Shown: piece by piece, positions 26,497 to 35,056 of the stretch
How the letters are laid out: the number at the start of each line of letters is the position of its first letter
How positions within the stretch are numbered: position 1 is the first letter of the stretch
Source of the DNA: Lysobacterales bacterium
Lineage (GTDB): Bacteria > Pseudomonadota > Gammaproteobacteria > Xanthomonadales > SZUA-5
Direction of reading: 5' to 3'
Assembly (NCBI GenBank): GCA_022844165.1
Contig: JALHMH010000042.1
Coordinates: 1 to 37,554 of the forward strand
DNA length: 37,554 nt
Made by a program: the position numbers and the translations under genes
Notes under the pieces: generated by a model
Told to the model about the DNA's origin: nothing
Databases searched by the model: none
What the model saw: the letters and a program-made list of their open reading frames with translations, nothing else

Positions 26497-28335
26497 ATGG
26501 ATGGTGCGCTGACGCTCTCGTTCGATATCGCGCTGGTTCTGGGCATTTTGTGCCTGACCGTGGCCCTGTTCGTGCGCGACTGGGTGCCGGGTGATGTGGC
26601 AGCACTATTGGTGCTGGTGGTTCTCGGATTGACGCAATTGGTACCCGTCGACCGGCTCTTCGACGGTTTCGCCTCCGGTGCTGTGATCACGATTCTGGCC
26701 GTGATGGTGCTGGGCGCCGGACTCGACCGCACCGGGGTGATGAATCGCGCAGCGAACGTCGTGTTGCGGCTCTCCGGTGGCGAAGAGCAGCGACTGATTG
26801 TCGCGTTGTCGCTGGTTGCCGGCGCGAGCAGCGCCTTTATGCAGAACCCGGCTGTCGTCGCACTATTCCTCCCAGTGGCCAGCCGCATTGCGGCACGCAC
26901 CGGCTACCCGCTCTCGCATTTGCTGATGCCAATGGCGTTTTGCGTGGTGTTGGGCGGCTGCATGAGCATGGTGGGGTCCTCACCCATGATGCTGTTCAAC
27001 GACTTATTGCTCGCCGCGAACCGCAACTTGCCGCCCGGCGCCGAGAGCATGCGCGCGCTGTCGGTGTTTGCCATTCTGCCGATTGGCGCTGCCATGCTGT
27101 TGATGGGGCTGGCCTACTTTCGGCTTTACGCGAGCGCCGTGCTTGGCCGCCTGGATACGGGCCAGCCGGTGACGCCCGGTACCACCGAGAGTTACTTCGA
27201 ACGAGCCTACGGTATCGCGGGGGATGTGTTCGAACTCACAGTAGAACCCGGCAGCGGCTTGATCGGCATTAGTGTCCAGGAAGCCGAAACGCTACCTGGC
27301 GCACCGTTGATGCTGGCCATCAAGGACCAACAAGGCGTTCGCGTGGCGCCACCCGGCGACACGATGATCGGCCCCGGCATCATTCTCGGCGTGCTCGGTC
27401 ATGGCGATCTGGTCGAACATTTTGCCAACGCCCATGGCCTGAAACTCGCCACGCAGCTGCGCATGCTGGAGGACGCCTTTAATCCGGCGCGCTCGGGCAT
27501 CTCCGAGGCAGTGATCCCGCCGGGCTCCCGGTTCATCGGCAATACCATCGGCGCCTTGCGGCTACGTAAGCGCTATGGCATCAGTCCTTTGGCGCTGAAT
27601 CGCGGCGACGAGGTGTTTCGCGAAGATGTTCGCAGCATCGAAATCCGCGCAGGCGACTGTCTGGTCTTGCACAGTGGTTGGCAGGAGCTCGCCGAACACG
27701 CCCACGATCGCGATTTTCTGGTGGTCACCGACTATCCGAAAGACGAGGCGCGCCCGCAAAAACAATGGATGGCCTTGAGCTTTTTTGCGCTGGGATTTTT
27801 GTTGACGTTGCTCGGTCATTTCCCGCTGCCGCTGGCTTTGCTGGCAGCTGCCCTGGGCATGCTGCTCACCGGCGTCATCAGTATGGACGAGGCCTACAAA
27901 GCGATCAGCTGGAAGACAATCTTCCTGTTGGCTTGCCTGATTCCATTAGGTATCGCCGTCGACAGTACCGGCACCGCCGCGTACATCGCCCAGGGCGTAT
28001 CGCAGCATCTGGTCGGCTGGCCGGATTGGTCGATGCAACTGGCGTTGGCGTTGGTCAGCGCAGCGGCAGCCATCGCGATTTCGCAGGTCGGCGCCGCCGT
28101 GCTGATGGTGCCGCTGGCGATCAACCTGGCGTTGGCCAACAACGCCAACCCGGTCGAATATGCCTTGATCGCAGCCCTTGGCGCCTCCAACAACTTCTTG
28201 ACCGCAAGCAACGCCGTCAACTCGCTGATCAGTGGCCCAGGCGGTTATCGATCGCGCGAATTCCTGCGCGTCGGCGTGCCACTGACGTTGTTGTTTGCCG
28301 TACTTTCGGTGGCGATGGTGAACCTGATTTTCTGA
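26497..28335 (+). CDS. SLC13/DASS-family permease with two TrkA-C domains
   Basis: A 612-residue inner-membrane anion transporter. Four to five membrane segments (residues 1-215) are followed by two soluble RCK_C/TrkA-C domains (about 245-310, FELTVEPGSGLIGIS; about 330-410, EAVIPPGSRFIGNTI), then further membrane segments to the end. Conserved SLC13 features include QNPAVVALFLPVA near 115 and the terminal GASNNFLTASNAVNSLISGPGGY. Members of this group carry sulfate, dicarboxylates or other anions; sulfate is attractive given the cys operon 4 kb away, but this is only inference. The ATG at 26497 has no strong ribosome site. Confidence 0.9.
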   Translation: MDGALTLSFDIALVLGILCLTVALFVRDWVPGDVAALLVLVVLGLTQLVPVDRLFDGFASGAVITILAVMVLGAGLDRTGVMNRAANVVLRLSGGEEQRLIVALSLVAGASSAFMQNPAVVALFLPVASRIAARTGYPLSHLLMPMAFCVVLGGCMSMVGSSPMMLFNDLLLAANRNLPPGAESMRALSVFAILPIGAAMLLMGLAYFRLYASAVLGRLDTGQPVTPGTTESYFERAYGIAGDVFELTVEPGSGLIGISVQEAETLPGAPLMLAIKDQQGVRVAPPGDTMIGPGIILGVLGHGDLVEHFANAHGLKLATQLRMLEDAFNPARSGISEAVIPPGSRFIGNTIGALRLRKRYGISPLALNRGDEVFREDVRSIEIRAGDCLVLHSGWQELAEHAHDRDFLVVTDYPKDEARPQKQWMALSFFALGFLLTLLGHFPLPLALLAAALGMLLTGVISMDEAYKAISWKTIFLLACLIPLGIAVDSTGTAAYIAQGVSQHLVGWPDWSMQLALALVSAAAAIAISQVGAAVLMVPLAINLALANNANPVEYALIAALGASNNFLTASNAVNSLISGPGGYRSREFLRVGVPLTLLFAVLSVAMVNLIF

Positions 28336-28358
28336 TGGCCGGCGAGCGCAACACACAT

Positions 28359-28884
28359 TTACAGCACCCACAACTCATCCAACGAAAACGGCAGCGTATC
28401 AAAGGGCGGTGGGTACACGACCTCGCTGCCGGCGAAAGTTCCGAGCAGAACCGAGCGACCGCGCTCGTCGCGTTCGTAGGCTTCCAGAGTCTGCGCCTGT
28501 ATGTCGATCAACCAGGCATGGGCGACGCGTTCGGCTGCGTAGATCGGCATCTTGACGGTACGATCGTGGCGGGTAGTTCGGAACCACATCAATGTGCGCT
28601 TCGCTGGGAATGCCTGGCAAGCGTTCGCGGCGCCATGCGGCGAGATCGGGAACGAGTACGTTGCCAGCAAGATGCAGTTCGGGTTCGATCAGGACCAGCC
28701 AATCGCCAGGACCGCCGTGACGATAACCCCGATCCACGAATGAACCGACGCGCACCGCCGACAACGAATGGCGCGGCGCCGGCCGCGGCATCTGATAGAG
28801 CGTGCCGCGAATCAGCTCGGCAACCACCGTTTCCGGCGCCGCAAGTACATCGTCGTAAGTTGCTAGTTTTCCTGCCGTGTTCAT
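28359..28884 (-). pseudogene. Uma2-family endonuclease, broken by deletion and frameshift
   Basis: Read on the minus strand, MNTAGKLATYDDVLAAPETVVAEL through VLVPDLAAWRRERLPGIP is the N-terminal two thirds of a Uma2 (DUF820) PD-(D/E)xK nuclease. At about 28575 the frame changes and the C-terminal third resumes in another frame (DRTVKMPIYAAERVAHAWLID to DELWVL, stop at 28359). The junction lacks the usual D-W-x-C-E-V-x-S-P-S-T segment, so one catalytic block is gone (about 30 bases plus a shift). It is almost certainly inactive. It converges with the permease, 23 bp away. Confidence 0.82.
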
Positions 28885-28975
28885 GTGCCCACTGTAACGG
28901 CATGCGGGATGCACGGCAACTTGCGCCAGAGACCGCTGAGCGTTCCCGCCCGGTTCTGCCTCGGCGCGCAGAGCG

Positions 28976-29190
28976 ATGTTGGATTTGTTCTACAGCGTGC
29001 CTGCCACAGCGCCGATTGAGCGCTGCGCGCTATTCCCAGCCCAGCGGCCGCGCTGGGTGCGTTCGGCCGGCACACGCCCGGCCAGGAGTCAGTGCCGATC
29101 CTCCCTTCCTGAGCTTCAGAGCTTCAACGGCCAACGCTGCTCCGAAAAAAGCAGACTCAGACGTACAGAATCGGCGCACTCAAGAACGCC
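28976..29190 (+). repeat. Dispersed repeat, diverged copy R6
   Basis: Module B (gagcgctgcgcgct, cggccggcacacgcccggcc) and module C (gcagactcagacgtacagaa, ending aagaacgcc) are recognisable but eroded. A possible module A remnant lies at about 28926-28975. It abuts copy R7 in direct tandem. Confidence 0.65.
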
Positions 29191-29333
29191 AGCGAGGCTT
29201 CGCCTCAGATCGACGAGCATTGCTGGCTTCGTCCGACAGCGTACTCGCCACGACTCAAGGCTTCAAAAGCCAAAGCCGCTTTGGTAGAAAATTTGACTCA
29301 ACTGTACAGATCCCGCTCCGTCAAGGACTCTAG
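29191..29333 (+). repeat. Dispersed repeat, copy R7 lacking module B
   Basis: Module A (agcgaggcttcgcctcagat onward) joins almost directly to module C (ggcttcaaaagccaaagccg, then gactcaactgtacagatc, ending ggactctag), with the hairpin-rich middle missing. Its 5' end is shared with the end of R6, as between R3 and R4. Confidence 0.8.
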
Positions 29334-29448
29334 ACGCCACCGGCAGTTCGGACTGCTCGGACCCGAAGTTGGTCCGGACTCAACATCCGCCGCATCGCCC
29401 GACGATAGCCGCCGATCGGTGCTGAGAATGGTGTGGGAATTTTCCGAC

Positions 29449-29526
29449 AAGTTCTTGCCCGTTCGCTGACAACTGACGTTTCCGTTTGCCGTGCTTTCGG
29501 TGGCAATGGCGAACCTGATCTTCTGA
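29449..29526 (+). pseudogene. 3' fragment of a second SLC13 permease gene
   Basis: The last 54 bases (29473-29526) match 28282-28335 of the intact permease at 47 of 54 positions, with the same stop codon: translation gives LTFPFAVLSVAMANLIF against LTLLFAVLSVAMVNLIF. Upstream a KFLPV piece matches EFLRV, then a TGA interrupts. Several changes are silent, so this is an old duplication that once coded, not a recent copy. Confidence 0.75.
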
Positions 29527-29555
29527 AAGCCGCGTTGTCGCCCACTTCTGCGCGT

Positions 29556-29583
29556 CGCGGCGCCGGCGGGTGCCGGCGCCGCG
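29556..29583 (-). terminator. GC-rich hairpin after the S8 peptidase gene
   Basis: A perfect 12-bp inverted repeat, CGCGGCGCCGGC and GCCGGCGCCGCG around GGGT, starts seven bases beyond the stop codon of the minus-strand gene. No T-run follows, so intrinsic termination is not certain; it may also protect the mRNA 3' end. Confidence 0.55.
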
Positions 29584-29590
29584 CGCTATA

Positions 29591-31816
29591 TCACTCGAAA
29601 CCGTTGGCGAACAGTGCATCCGAAGTACCACGAATGGCCACACTCAAACGCGCATCGGGTTGCCCGGCAGCGCGGAAGATCAAGTGACCGAACGCCGTGG
29701 TGGTGATTCCGGCCGGCGCAGTGACCGCCACTTGAATGGTCACGGTTGCTGTTTCGGAACTGCTGGCGCCGAAGGTGAAGCTCGACGGTGTCACCGTGAT
29801 CTGCGTGCCCGCTGGCGCGTCAGAGACAATCGCGTTCCAGGTGCCGGCCAGACCCTGCGCATTGCGGAAGGTACGGGTGAATGTGCAGCTGCCGTTGCAA
29901 GTGGTGTGTCGCAAGCTGGGCAAGTTCAAGTTTCGCGGTTGGCCACCTGAGCCAGGATTGGCCGCCAGGAAGTTTGAAAACGTCTCGTTCATCACCAATC
30001 CACTGCGGACGGCAGCGGCCACATCGACTCGCCCGTTACCCACTTCATCCGCGTGCCAGGTTGCGGATGCTGCAGCGTTCAGGCCGTCGCGTTTGGCTGT
30101 CATTTGCAGCGCACTCTTGACTTCTTGCGGTGTCCAGCCCGGATGCGCAGAACGAACCAGCGCGCCGGCACCGGCTACGTGCGGCGAAGACATCGACGTG
30201 CCGGTCAAAAAGCCGAACTGGCCCGCATTTGGCGACACTGCGGCATAGATGTTGGTGCCGGGACCGGTGATGTCGGGTTTGGTCACATCGAAAGAGTTGT
30301 TTGGCCCGGTCAAACTGCCGCCATTCAACACATCAGCGAATGCCGGGTCCGTGACGCGAACGGCCGGCGCGGTGATCGTCATTTGCGACGCAGGATTGGC
30401 GATCAAAAAATCGCGAATCGCATTGCCGCTGGTGTTGGAGATCATCGCGCCAGGAATGGCCAGGGCGGGCATGGATACGGGAGGACCGCCTACGTTGTTG
30501 TACACCAGAATGTGCGTTGCGCCAGCCGATTGTGCGTTGAGCGCCTTTTCAGTGAAGTTGCAACTGCCACGTTGGATCAGGGCGATTCGTCCGGCCATAC
30601 TGCCAGCGGCGTATGGCGATGTTGCGCCGCAACCCTGCTCGCTACCCAGCGCCGCACCCACGGCGACGGAAGCCGTGACGGTCGCCGGGATTGGCGTAGC
30701 ACTGGCCTGGCTGGCCACGTTTTGCGGACCTCCCTGCACAGAAAGCGGGAAGCCTTCGATGCGATCATGCGTTGAATTCGCAACGGTCATCACCCACGGG
30801 CCGCGATGGTTTACATTGCCCAGTGGAGTCGGAATCGTCGCGCTGGTATTGCCAGCGGAGGCCGCAACGAAAATATCGGCATTGACCATGTCGAGAAATC
30901 CGCGGTCATTGTCGGACCAAGGGCTATTGCCGCCGGAGATCGAGAAATTCATCACGTCGATGCCATCGGCGATGGTGGCTTGGATCGCGGCAAGAATCGC
31001 GGCGCCCTGGCAGCTCGCCGAGGTACACACTTTGTAGTGGCGCAGACGCGAACATGGTGCGACACCGGAGATCTCCCAGCGCAACGGCACACCGAGGTAG
31101 GTCAAGGGCGGCACGAGACGCACACCAACGGCGGTGCTTGAGGTATGAACGCCGTGGCCGATATTCGTCGTGTCTTCTGGTGTCGCACCAGTACACGTCG
31201 AGCCACTGCTCGCGCCACAGTCCACGGCGCTGATCTGCTTGGGCAGAGCCACGCTGAATCCACAGCTCGGGTCATTACCGAAAGACGGGTGGGCGCTATT
31301 GGCGCCACCATCAAGAATGCCGACCACAATGTTCTCGCCGCGGTTTGGCGCATTGTTTGGCATGGCGCTGCCGTTCCAAACCAAAGGCGCGTTGATCAGC
31401 GTCGGACCAGAGTCCGTTGACAGCTCATAGGTCGGTGCAACTTCGACACTGCTGACGCCCGGCAATTGCCGTAACTTGTCGGCTTCACCATCGGTCAGTT
31501 CGGCGGAGAACCCGCTCATCGTGATGTCGTAGCGATGCGGCGTCGCGATTTCGCGGCCCAGCACCTTCTTCGCCTCGACGATCGTACCGTCGATCGCCGC
31601 AGCCAGGTGCGCCCGATACGCGATAGCGGCGTCCGATCGTACATTAAGCTTGCGTTCGCCGGTTGCACGCAACGCGGTGGGTGCGATGCCTTCCACTTTG
31701 CCTTCGTAATACAACACGCCAGGCTCGGCCATGCGCACAATATAAGACTGCGTTTCCGCCGCCTGACCCAACGACACCCAGCCCAAGAAACCCAACAGCA
31801 ATGCTGTGCGACGCAT
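29591..31816 (-). CDS. Secreted S8 serine peptidase with PA domain
   Basis: A 741-residue exported subtilase. A signal peptide (MRRTALLLGFLGWVSLGQAA) is followed by an I9-type propeptide (about 22-130). Catalytic residues are D169 (GILDGG), H221 (IGHGVHTSS), oxyanion N323 (AASAGNT) and S541 (GTSMSSPH). A PA domain (about 395-480, RIALIQRGSCNFTEKALNA) is inserted before the serine block, as in C5a-peptidase/cucumisin-like enzymes. The C-terminal beta domain ends LFANGFE, a tail recurrent on secreted proteins of this bacterial order. The His block reads GHGVHTSS rather than GHGTHVAG, but the catalytic His is kept. The chosen ATG has GGGAGGA ten bases upstream. Confidence 0.93.
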   Translation of the reverse strand: MRRTALLLGFLGWVSLGQAAETQSYIVRMAEPGVLYYEGKVEGIAPTALRATGERKLNVRSDAAIAYRAHLAAAIDGTIVEAKKVLGREIATPHRYDITMSGFSAELTDGEADKLRQLPGVSSVEVAPTYELSTDSGPTLINAPLVWNGSAMPNNAPNRGENIVVGILDGGANSAHPSFGNDPSCGFSVALPKQISAVDCGASSGSTCTGATPEDTTNIGHGVHTSSTAVGVRLVPPLTYLGVPLRWEISGVAPCSRLRHYKVCTSASCQGAAILAAIQATIADGIDVMNFSISGGNSPWSDNDRGFLDMVNADIFVAASAGNTSATIPTPLGNVNHRGPWVMTVANSTHDRIEGFPLSVQGGPQNVASQASATPIPATVTASVAVGAALGSEQGCGATSPYAAGSMAGRIALIQRGSCNFTEKALNAQSAGATHILVYNNVGGPPVSMPALAIPGAMISNTSGNAIRDFLIANPASQMTITAPAVRVTDPAFADVLNGGSLTGPNNSFDVTKPDITGPGTNIYAAVSPNAGQFGFLTGTSMSSPHVAGAGALVRSAHPGWTPQEVKSALQMTAKRDGLNAAASATWHADEVGNGRVDVAAAVRSGLVMNETFSNFLAANPGSGGQPRNLNLPSLRHTTCNGSCTFTRTFRNAQGLAGTWNAIVSDAPAGTQITVTPSSFTFGASSSETATVTIQVAVTAPAGITTTAFGHLIFRAAGQPDARLSVAIRGTSDALFANGFE

Positions 31817-31935
31817 ACGACCATCCTCCCAGATTCGAGCGCAGCGATATAACATGAAGCTTCATGAACCGTGTCAACCTTTCGTAACGCAAGGCTAACT
31901 ACCTGGGGCATGACCACCCTCGTCGCCACCGACCG

Positions 31936-32805
31936 ATGCGAGATGTTTGGCGAGTACGGGACGGTGTAACGCAGGACCGCCACCCGCCGCGCGAACTTCC
32001 TACAAGCGGCCAATCCACACGCATCGTCAGCACCGCAACATCTGTGACCAGCGTGCATGCAATTCACAGCGACCATCTGAACACACCAAGAGCCCTGTCG
32101 AATCCGCAACTACAAGTTGGGCAGCCGTCCGGCACCGTGGTTTGGCGATGGTGCTTGAATCAGGCCTCCGAAACCGGCAGCAACGCATTCGGTGCCCAGC
32201 GCGACGACAAAGACCCAGACGGCAACAGCGTCACCGTCAATTTCCGCTTGCGCTTCCCAGGGCAGTTGTATGACGATGCCACCGGGCTGCACCACAACTA
32301 CTTCCGGGACTATGAGCCGGGCACGGGTAGGTGTGTTGAGAGTGATCCGATTGGGTTAGAAGGTGGGCTAAGTTCCTTTGGTTATGGATCCCAATCACCG
32401 CTTCGCTTCATTGATCATCTTGGACTAAGTGCAACGTGCGGAGAAAAATGCGATCACAAGTCGCCTGGCCCTTGCGCAAAAGCCTGTCCAGATTTTTATG
32501 ATTGTCTTGACTGCTGGAAACGCCATATAGATCACTGTAAAAAATCAAGGCTGGCTTGCTTGGCTGGCTTCGCAGCTGCGCCCCAAGCAAAACACAGAAA
32601 GACATTTGTGTTGGTATATGCCTTGGCGCTTCGCCAAAGAAGGGAGAGGAAGACTTATGACGCGGTTATTCGCCCGATCGTTAATAGGTGTACTTGTGGT
32701 CTTCGTGTCATTAATCGGATGTCGCACAGACCACACTGTACCGAGAGACGAGCAGCTGTTCATGCTGGTGAATATTCTCAACGGACTTTCAAAAACCGCG
32801 AATAG
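31936..32805 (+). pseudogene. Orphan C-terminal piece of an Rhs-repeat protein
   Basis: From about residue 42 it has the Rhs core end: IHSDHLNTPRALSNP, VVWRW, LRFPGQLYDDATGLHHNYFRD, then GRCVESDPIGLEGGLSSFGY and PLRFIDHLGL. The thousand or so residues of upstream YD repeats are missing, so it is a fragment or silent tip cassette. After the core comes a cysteine-rich variable tip (CGEKCDHKSPGPCAKACPDF onwards). The frame continues to 32805 across the next gene. A different frame, open from 32541, ends with TGA at 32658-32660 overlapping the ATG of the lipoprotein, which suggests a one-base change in the tip, perhaps in the A6 run at 32539-32544. Toxin activity is not evident. Confidence 0.7.
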
Positions 32806-33058
32806 TATGGGGCCGGAAAGGTGCACGCTACTGCCAGCCTGGAGCTTGGTTGCAACCGAGCTGGAAGGGTATTTGAGCGGATATTATAGTCCGAAATATC
32901 TCGAAACGAAATTCGAGTGCGGTGGCTCTCTGACGTGCACGGTGACCGAAAAGAGAGCATTCGACGGGATGGCTCGCGCAGGGCAGGTAGACTTTTCCTC
33001 TTGTGGTAAGGAGATCAAATTTCCCTTTCTGGGCTTTGAGGGAAATGCGCTCCAATAG
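32657..33058 (+). CDS. Putative lipoprotein, candidate Rhs-tip partner
   Basis: A 133-residue protein with a lipoprotein signal (MTRLFARSLIGVLVVFVSLIGC, lipidated C22) and a 110-residue mature part with five further cysteines (for example FECGGSLTCTV). GGGAGAGGA just before the ATG is a good ribosome site. Genes directly after an Rhs tip are often immunity proteins; the ATGA overlap with the alternative frame of the tip supports such pairing, but no immunity family is recognised. GC content is clearly lower than in neighbouring genes, which suggests transfer. Confidence 0.65.
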   Translation: MTRLFARSLIGVLVVFVSLIGCRTDHTVPRDEQLFMLVNILNGLSKTANSMGPERCTLLPAWSLVATELEGYLSGYYSPKYLETKFECGGSLTCTVTEKRAFDGMARAGQVDFSSCGKEIKFPFLGFEGNALQ

Positions 33059-33581
33059 AAACCAAGAGAAGACAGTAAATAAAGGGAACGAATAGAGAGA
33101 TCCGACACGTATGGACGCCTCCTGTCAACACCTGATCTGCTGTTAGCTCTTGCTTGAAAGTTGGTTGTTTGAGTCAAAGTCGTCCCGTCTCGAAGATCGA
33201 GTTCGGTATGCCGCGATATGTTGGATTTCTGTTGCGAGTTCTGCTTCGTTCCAGCGTTTCGATCGACTTTCGCGCACATCGGCGGTACGGTTCTCGGACA
33301 CGTATACGGCGTCTTGGTGGTGCCTTGTGTTGCGCACCGCGCCGGGATGACATTCGACTCTGGCTGGCCCTAACAGCCACGCTGGCTGGCCCTAACAGCC
33401 ACGCGCGTTCGAGACGCGTGTCCCAGACGGGCTCTTGCCAAAGACGGTGACCGTTTCGCTTCATCGCGGAGAGAGGCTTTCGATGGCTGGGTTCCGCTCC
33501 TCTGTTGCCCGTGCTCTTTTGCTCTTCAGCTTTTACCTGCCAAACGCTTAGCTTTTGATCTTGGCTTTGATCGCTTCATGC
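33059..33581. other. Non-coding region with a perfect 22-bp tandem duplication
   Basis: No supported gene. A 22-bp unit (ctggctggccctaacagcca plus cg) occurs twice without change at 33360-33381 and 33382-33403. The DNA is AT-richer at its left end, like the preceding lipoprotein gene. The right part may belong to the IS110-type remnant that follows. Confidence 0.6.
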
Positions 33582-33812
33582 TCACGCCGCAGCCTTCTCG
33601 CGCTTGGGCCGGAACGCTCGCTCTGCGGTGTATTCGGTCTCGCCGCGAGCCACGGCCCAGCCGATCCGCGCCAGCTTGTTCGCTAACGCCACAATGGTCC
33701 GCGCGCGGCCGCGACGCGCGGCGAGATCGCAAATCCATTGGCTCTTCGCATCCTTGCCGCGGTGCGCCCAGCGCACCACCGCTCGCGCACCGTGGATGAG
33801 CGCGGTGCGCAC
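33582..33812 (-). pseudogene. IS110-family transposase, C-terminal remnant
   Basis: On the minus strand MRTALIHGARAVVRWAHRG, then KSQWICDLAARRGRARTIVALANKLARIGWAVARGE, is the end of the C-terminal transposase_20 domain of IS110 enzymes (the RTALIHGAR and VALANKxARIxWA signatures). The rest of the gene, including the DEDD domain, is missing; homology stops at about 33813-33826 where the next remnant begins. The C-terminus at 33582 may be natural. Confidence 0.8.
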
Positions 33813-33826
33813 GATTTAAAAGCTAA

Positions 33827-34321
33827 CTGCTCGACGACGAAGCAGCTCTTGCTGCGGCGATGGCATACGTTGATCTCAATCCAGTTCGCGCCGGCATCGC
33901 CAATAGCGTCGACAGCAGCGATCACACCAGCGTCCAGAAGCGCGCCGAGGACTTACGCAACGACCCAAGCAAGGCCGATGCGCCGCTGATGCCATTTACT
34001 GGCGTTCGCTTGGGAATTGCCGTTTTCAAGAGCGACACCTTTTCGCGACTGGCGATCAGCAATCGCCAGTACTTCGAGTTGGTGGACTTCACCGGCCGTC
34101 AGATCAAGCCCGGCAAACGCAGCAAGATCGACGAGCGCGAACCATCGGCGCTGAGCAAGCTTGGGCTCGGTGCCGATCAATGGACCGGCGACGTCAAAGG
34201 CATCGGCTCCGGGTATTGGCGATGGGTCGCGAGCGTAGAAGCGCTGGAAGCCAAAGCCGCAGAGTGGAAGCGGCAGTGGCTCAAGGGCATCGGCTATGCC
34301 CGGAGTCTTGCGACCCGGTGA
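33827..34321 (+). pseudogene. Y1 (IS200/REP-type) transposase, C-terminal remnant
   Basis: Frame 33827-34321 gives LLDDEAALAAAMAYVDLNPVRAGIANSV, then a C-terminal region with YFELVDFTGRQIKPGKRSKI and SKLGLGADQW. This is the distal part of the proteobacterial Y1-type transposases related to REP-associated enzymes. The catalytic HUH and Tyr portion upstream is lost: a TAA at 33824 precedes, exactly where the IS110 remnant ends. It is dead as it stands. REP-associated relatives mobilise palindromic repeats, but no link to the repeat in this window can be shown. Confidence 0.72.
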
Positions 34322-34778
34322 GAGCCATCACACGGGATTCTTGGCGCCGCGGGCGTCTGGGCGTGTTGGTTGCGCTAAAAGCACTTTCCAGAAACGTCGC
34401 ATTGAGGCCGCAGGTACCGCTAGTCGGCTCTTGACCCATGATTCGATGGATGTCCAGTTCTCCCGGCGCGATGGATGTCCAGTTCTCCCGGCGCTCGACC
34501 ACGGCCGATGTCCTGGCAACACAATCCACGGCGAACTCGGCTATGTAACCCCACTCGCCACCACCGCTGCCATTGGAGATCGGCGCCAGAGAGCCAAGAA
34601 ATGCACGTGGCAGCAGCCCACGAAACGAGAGGCCAAATCAGCGCAAATCGCCCCACGTCGATCCCGCAACATCCAACCGCGACAATACCGCCACTCATGA
34701 CATCGAATTCGACCGATGTCGCGACGACACCCTCCAAAAGCTATTTCCTTGGGCGCGACACACGCCACGCAGGGGCTC
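34322..34778. other. Non-coding region with a perfect 25-bp tandem duplication
   Basis: No supported gene. A 25-bp unit (cgatggatgtccagttctcc plus cggcg) is repeated exactly at 34444-34468 and 34469-34493. The region separates transposase remnants from the first attC site of the cassette array. Confidence 0.6.
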
Positions 34779-34833
34779 GTCCAACAAACGCTTCAGATCG
34801 CGGCTGCGCGCGATCTAAGCTTATTCGTTGGGC
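34779..34833 (-). other. attC site 1 (55 bp) at the end of the hicAB cassette
   Basis: It runs from GTCCAAC (RYYYAAC) to GTTGGGC (GTTRRRY). The inner arms pair almost perfectly: GCTTCAGATCGCG against CGCGATCTAAGC, with one extrahelical base, as expected of integron attC sites. It ends six bases from the hicB stop, the normal place for a cassette's own attC given minus-strand orientation. Confidence 0.85.
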
Positions 34834-34839
34834 GCGAGG

Positions 34840-35052
34840 CTACGCGGCAACGTCAACAAAACGGCTGGACGAATGCGGTGCCGGAAAAGGCTGTCCCATG
34901 TCTCGGAGGCCTTCAAGATGGAACTCAATGGCTTCCTGAATAAGCGCAAGAACCTCTTGCTCGGACTCACCTGCTGCGACGCACCCCGGAAGGTCAGGCA
35001 CATAAGCGCCATAGCTGCTTGGTCCCTTTTCAACGACAACCATGTAACGCAT
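34840..35052 (-). CDS. hicB: HicB-family antitoxin
   Basis: A 70-residue protein with the partial RNase H fold of HicB: MRYMVVVEKGPSSYGAYVPD, LPGCVAAGESEQEVLALIQE and AIEFHLEGLRDMG. It neutralises HicA and usually represses its own operon; this is a short form with no clear C-terminal DNA-binding domain. I start at the ATG at 35052, which has GAAGGAG seven bases upstream inside the end of hicA; a TTG at 35070 is less likely. The two genes are four bases apart. It is part of an integron cassette. Confidence 0.9.
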   Translation of the reverse strand: MRYMVVVEKGPSSYGAYVPDLPGCVAAGESEQEVLALIQEAIEFHLEGLRDMGQPFPAPHSSSRFVDVAA

Positions 35053-35056
35053 AAGC

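Noticed and set aside
33360..34493. Short tandem duplications as CRISPR or iterons
   Set aside because: Each has only two abutting copies without spacers and no replication gene nearby.
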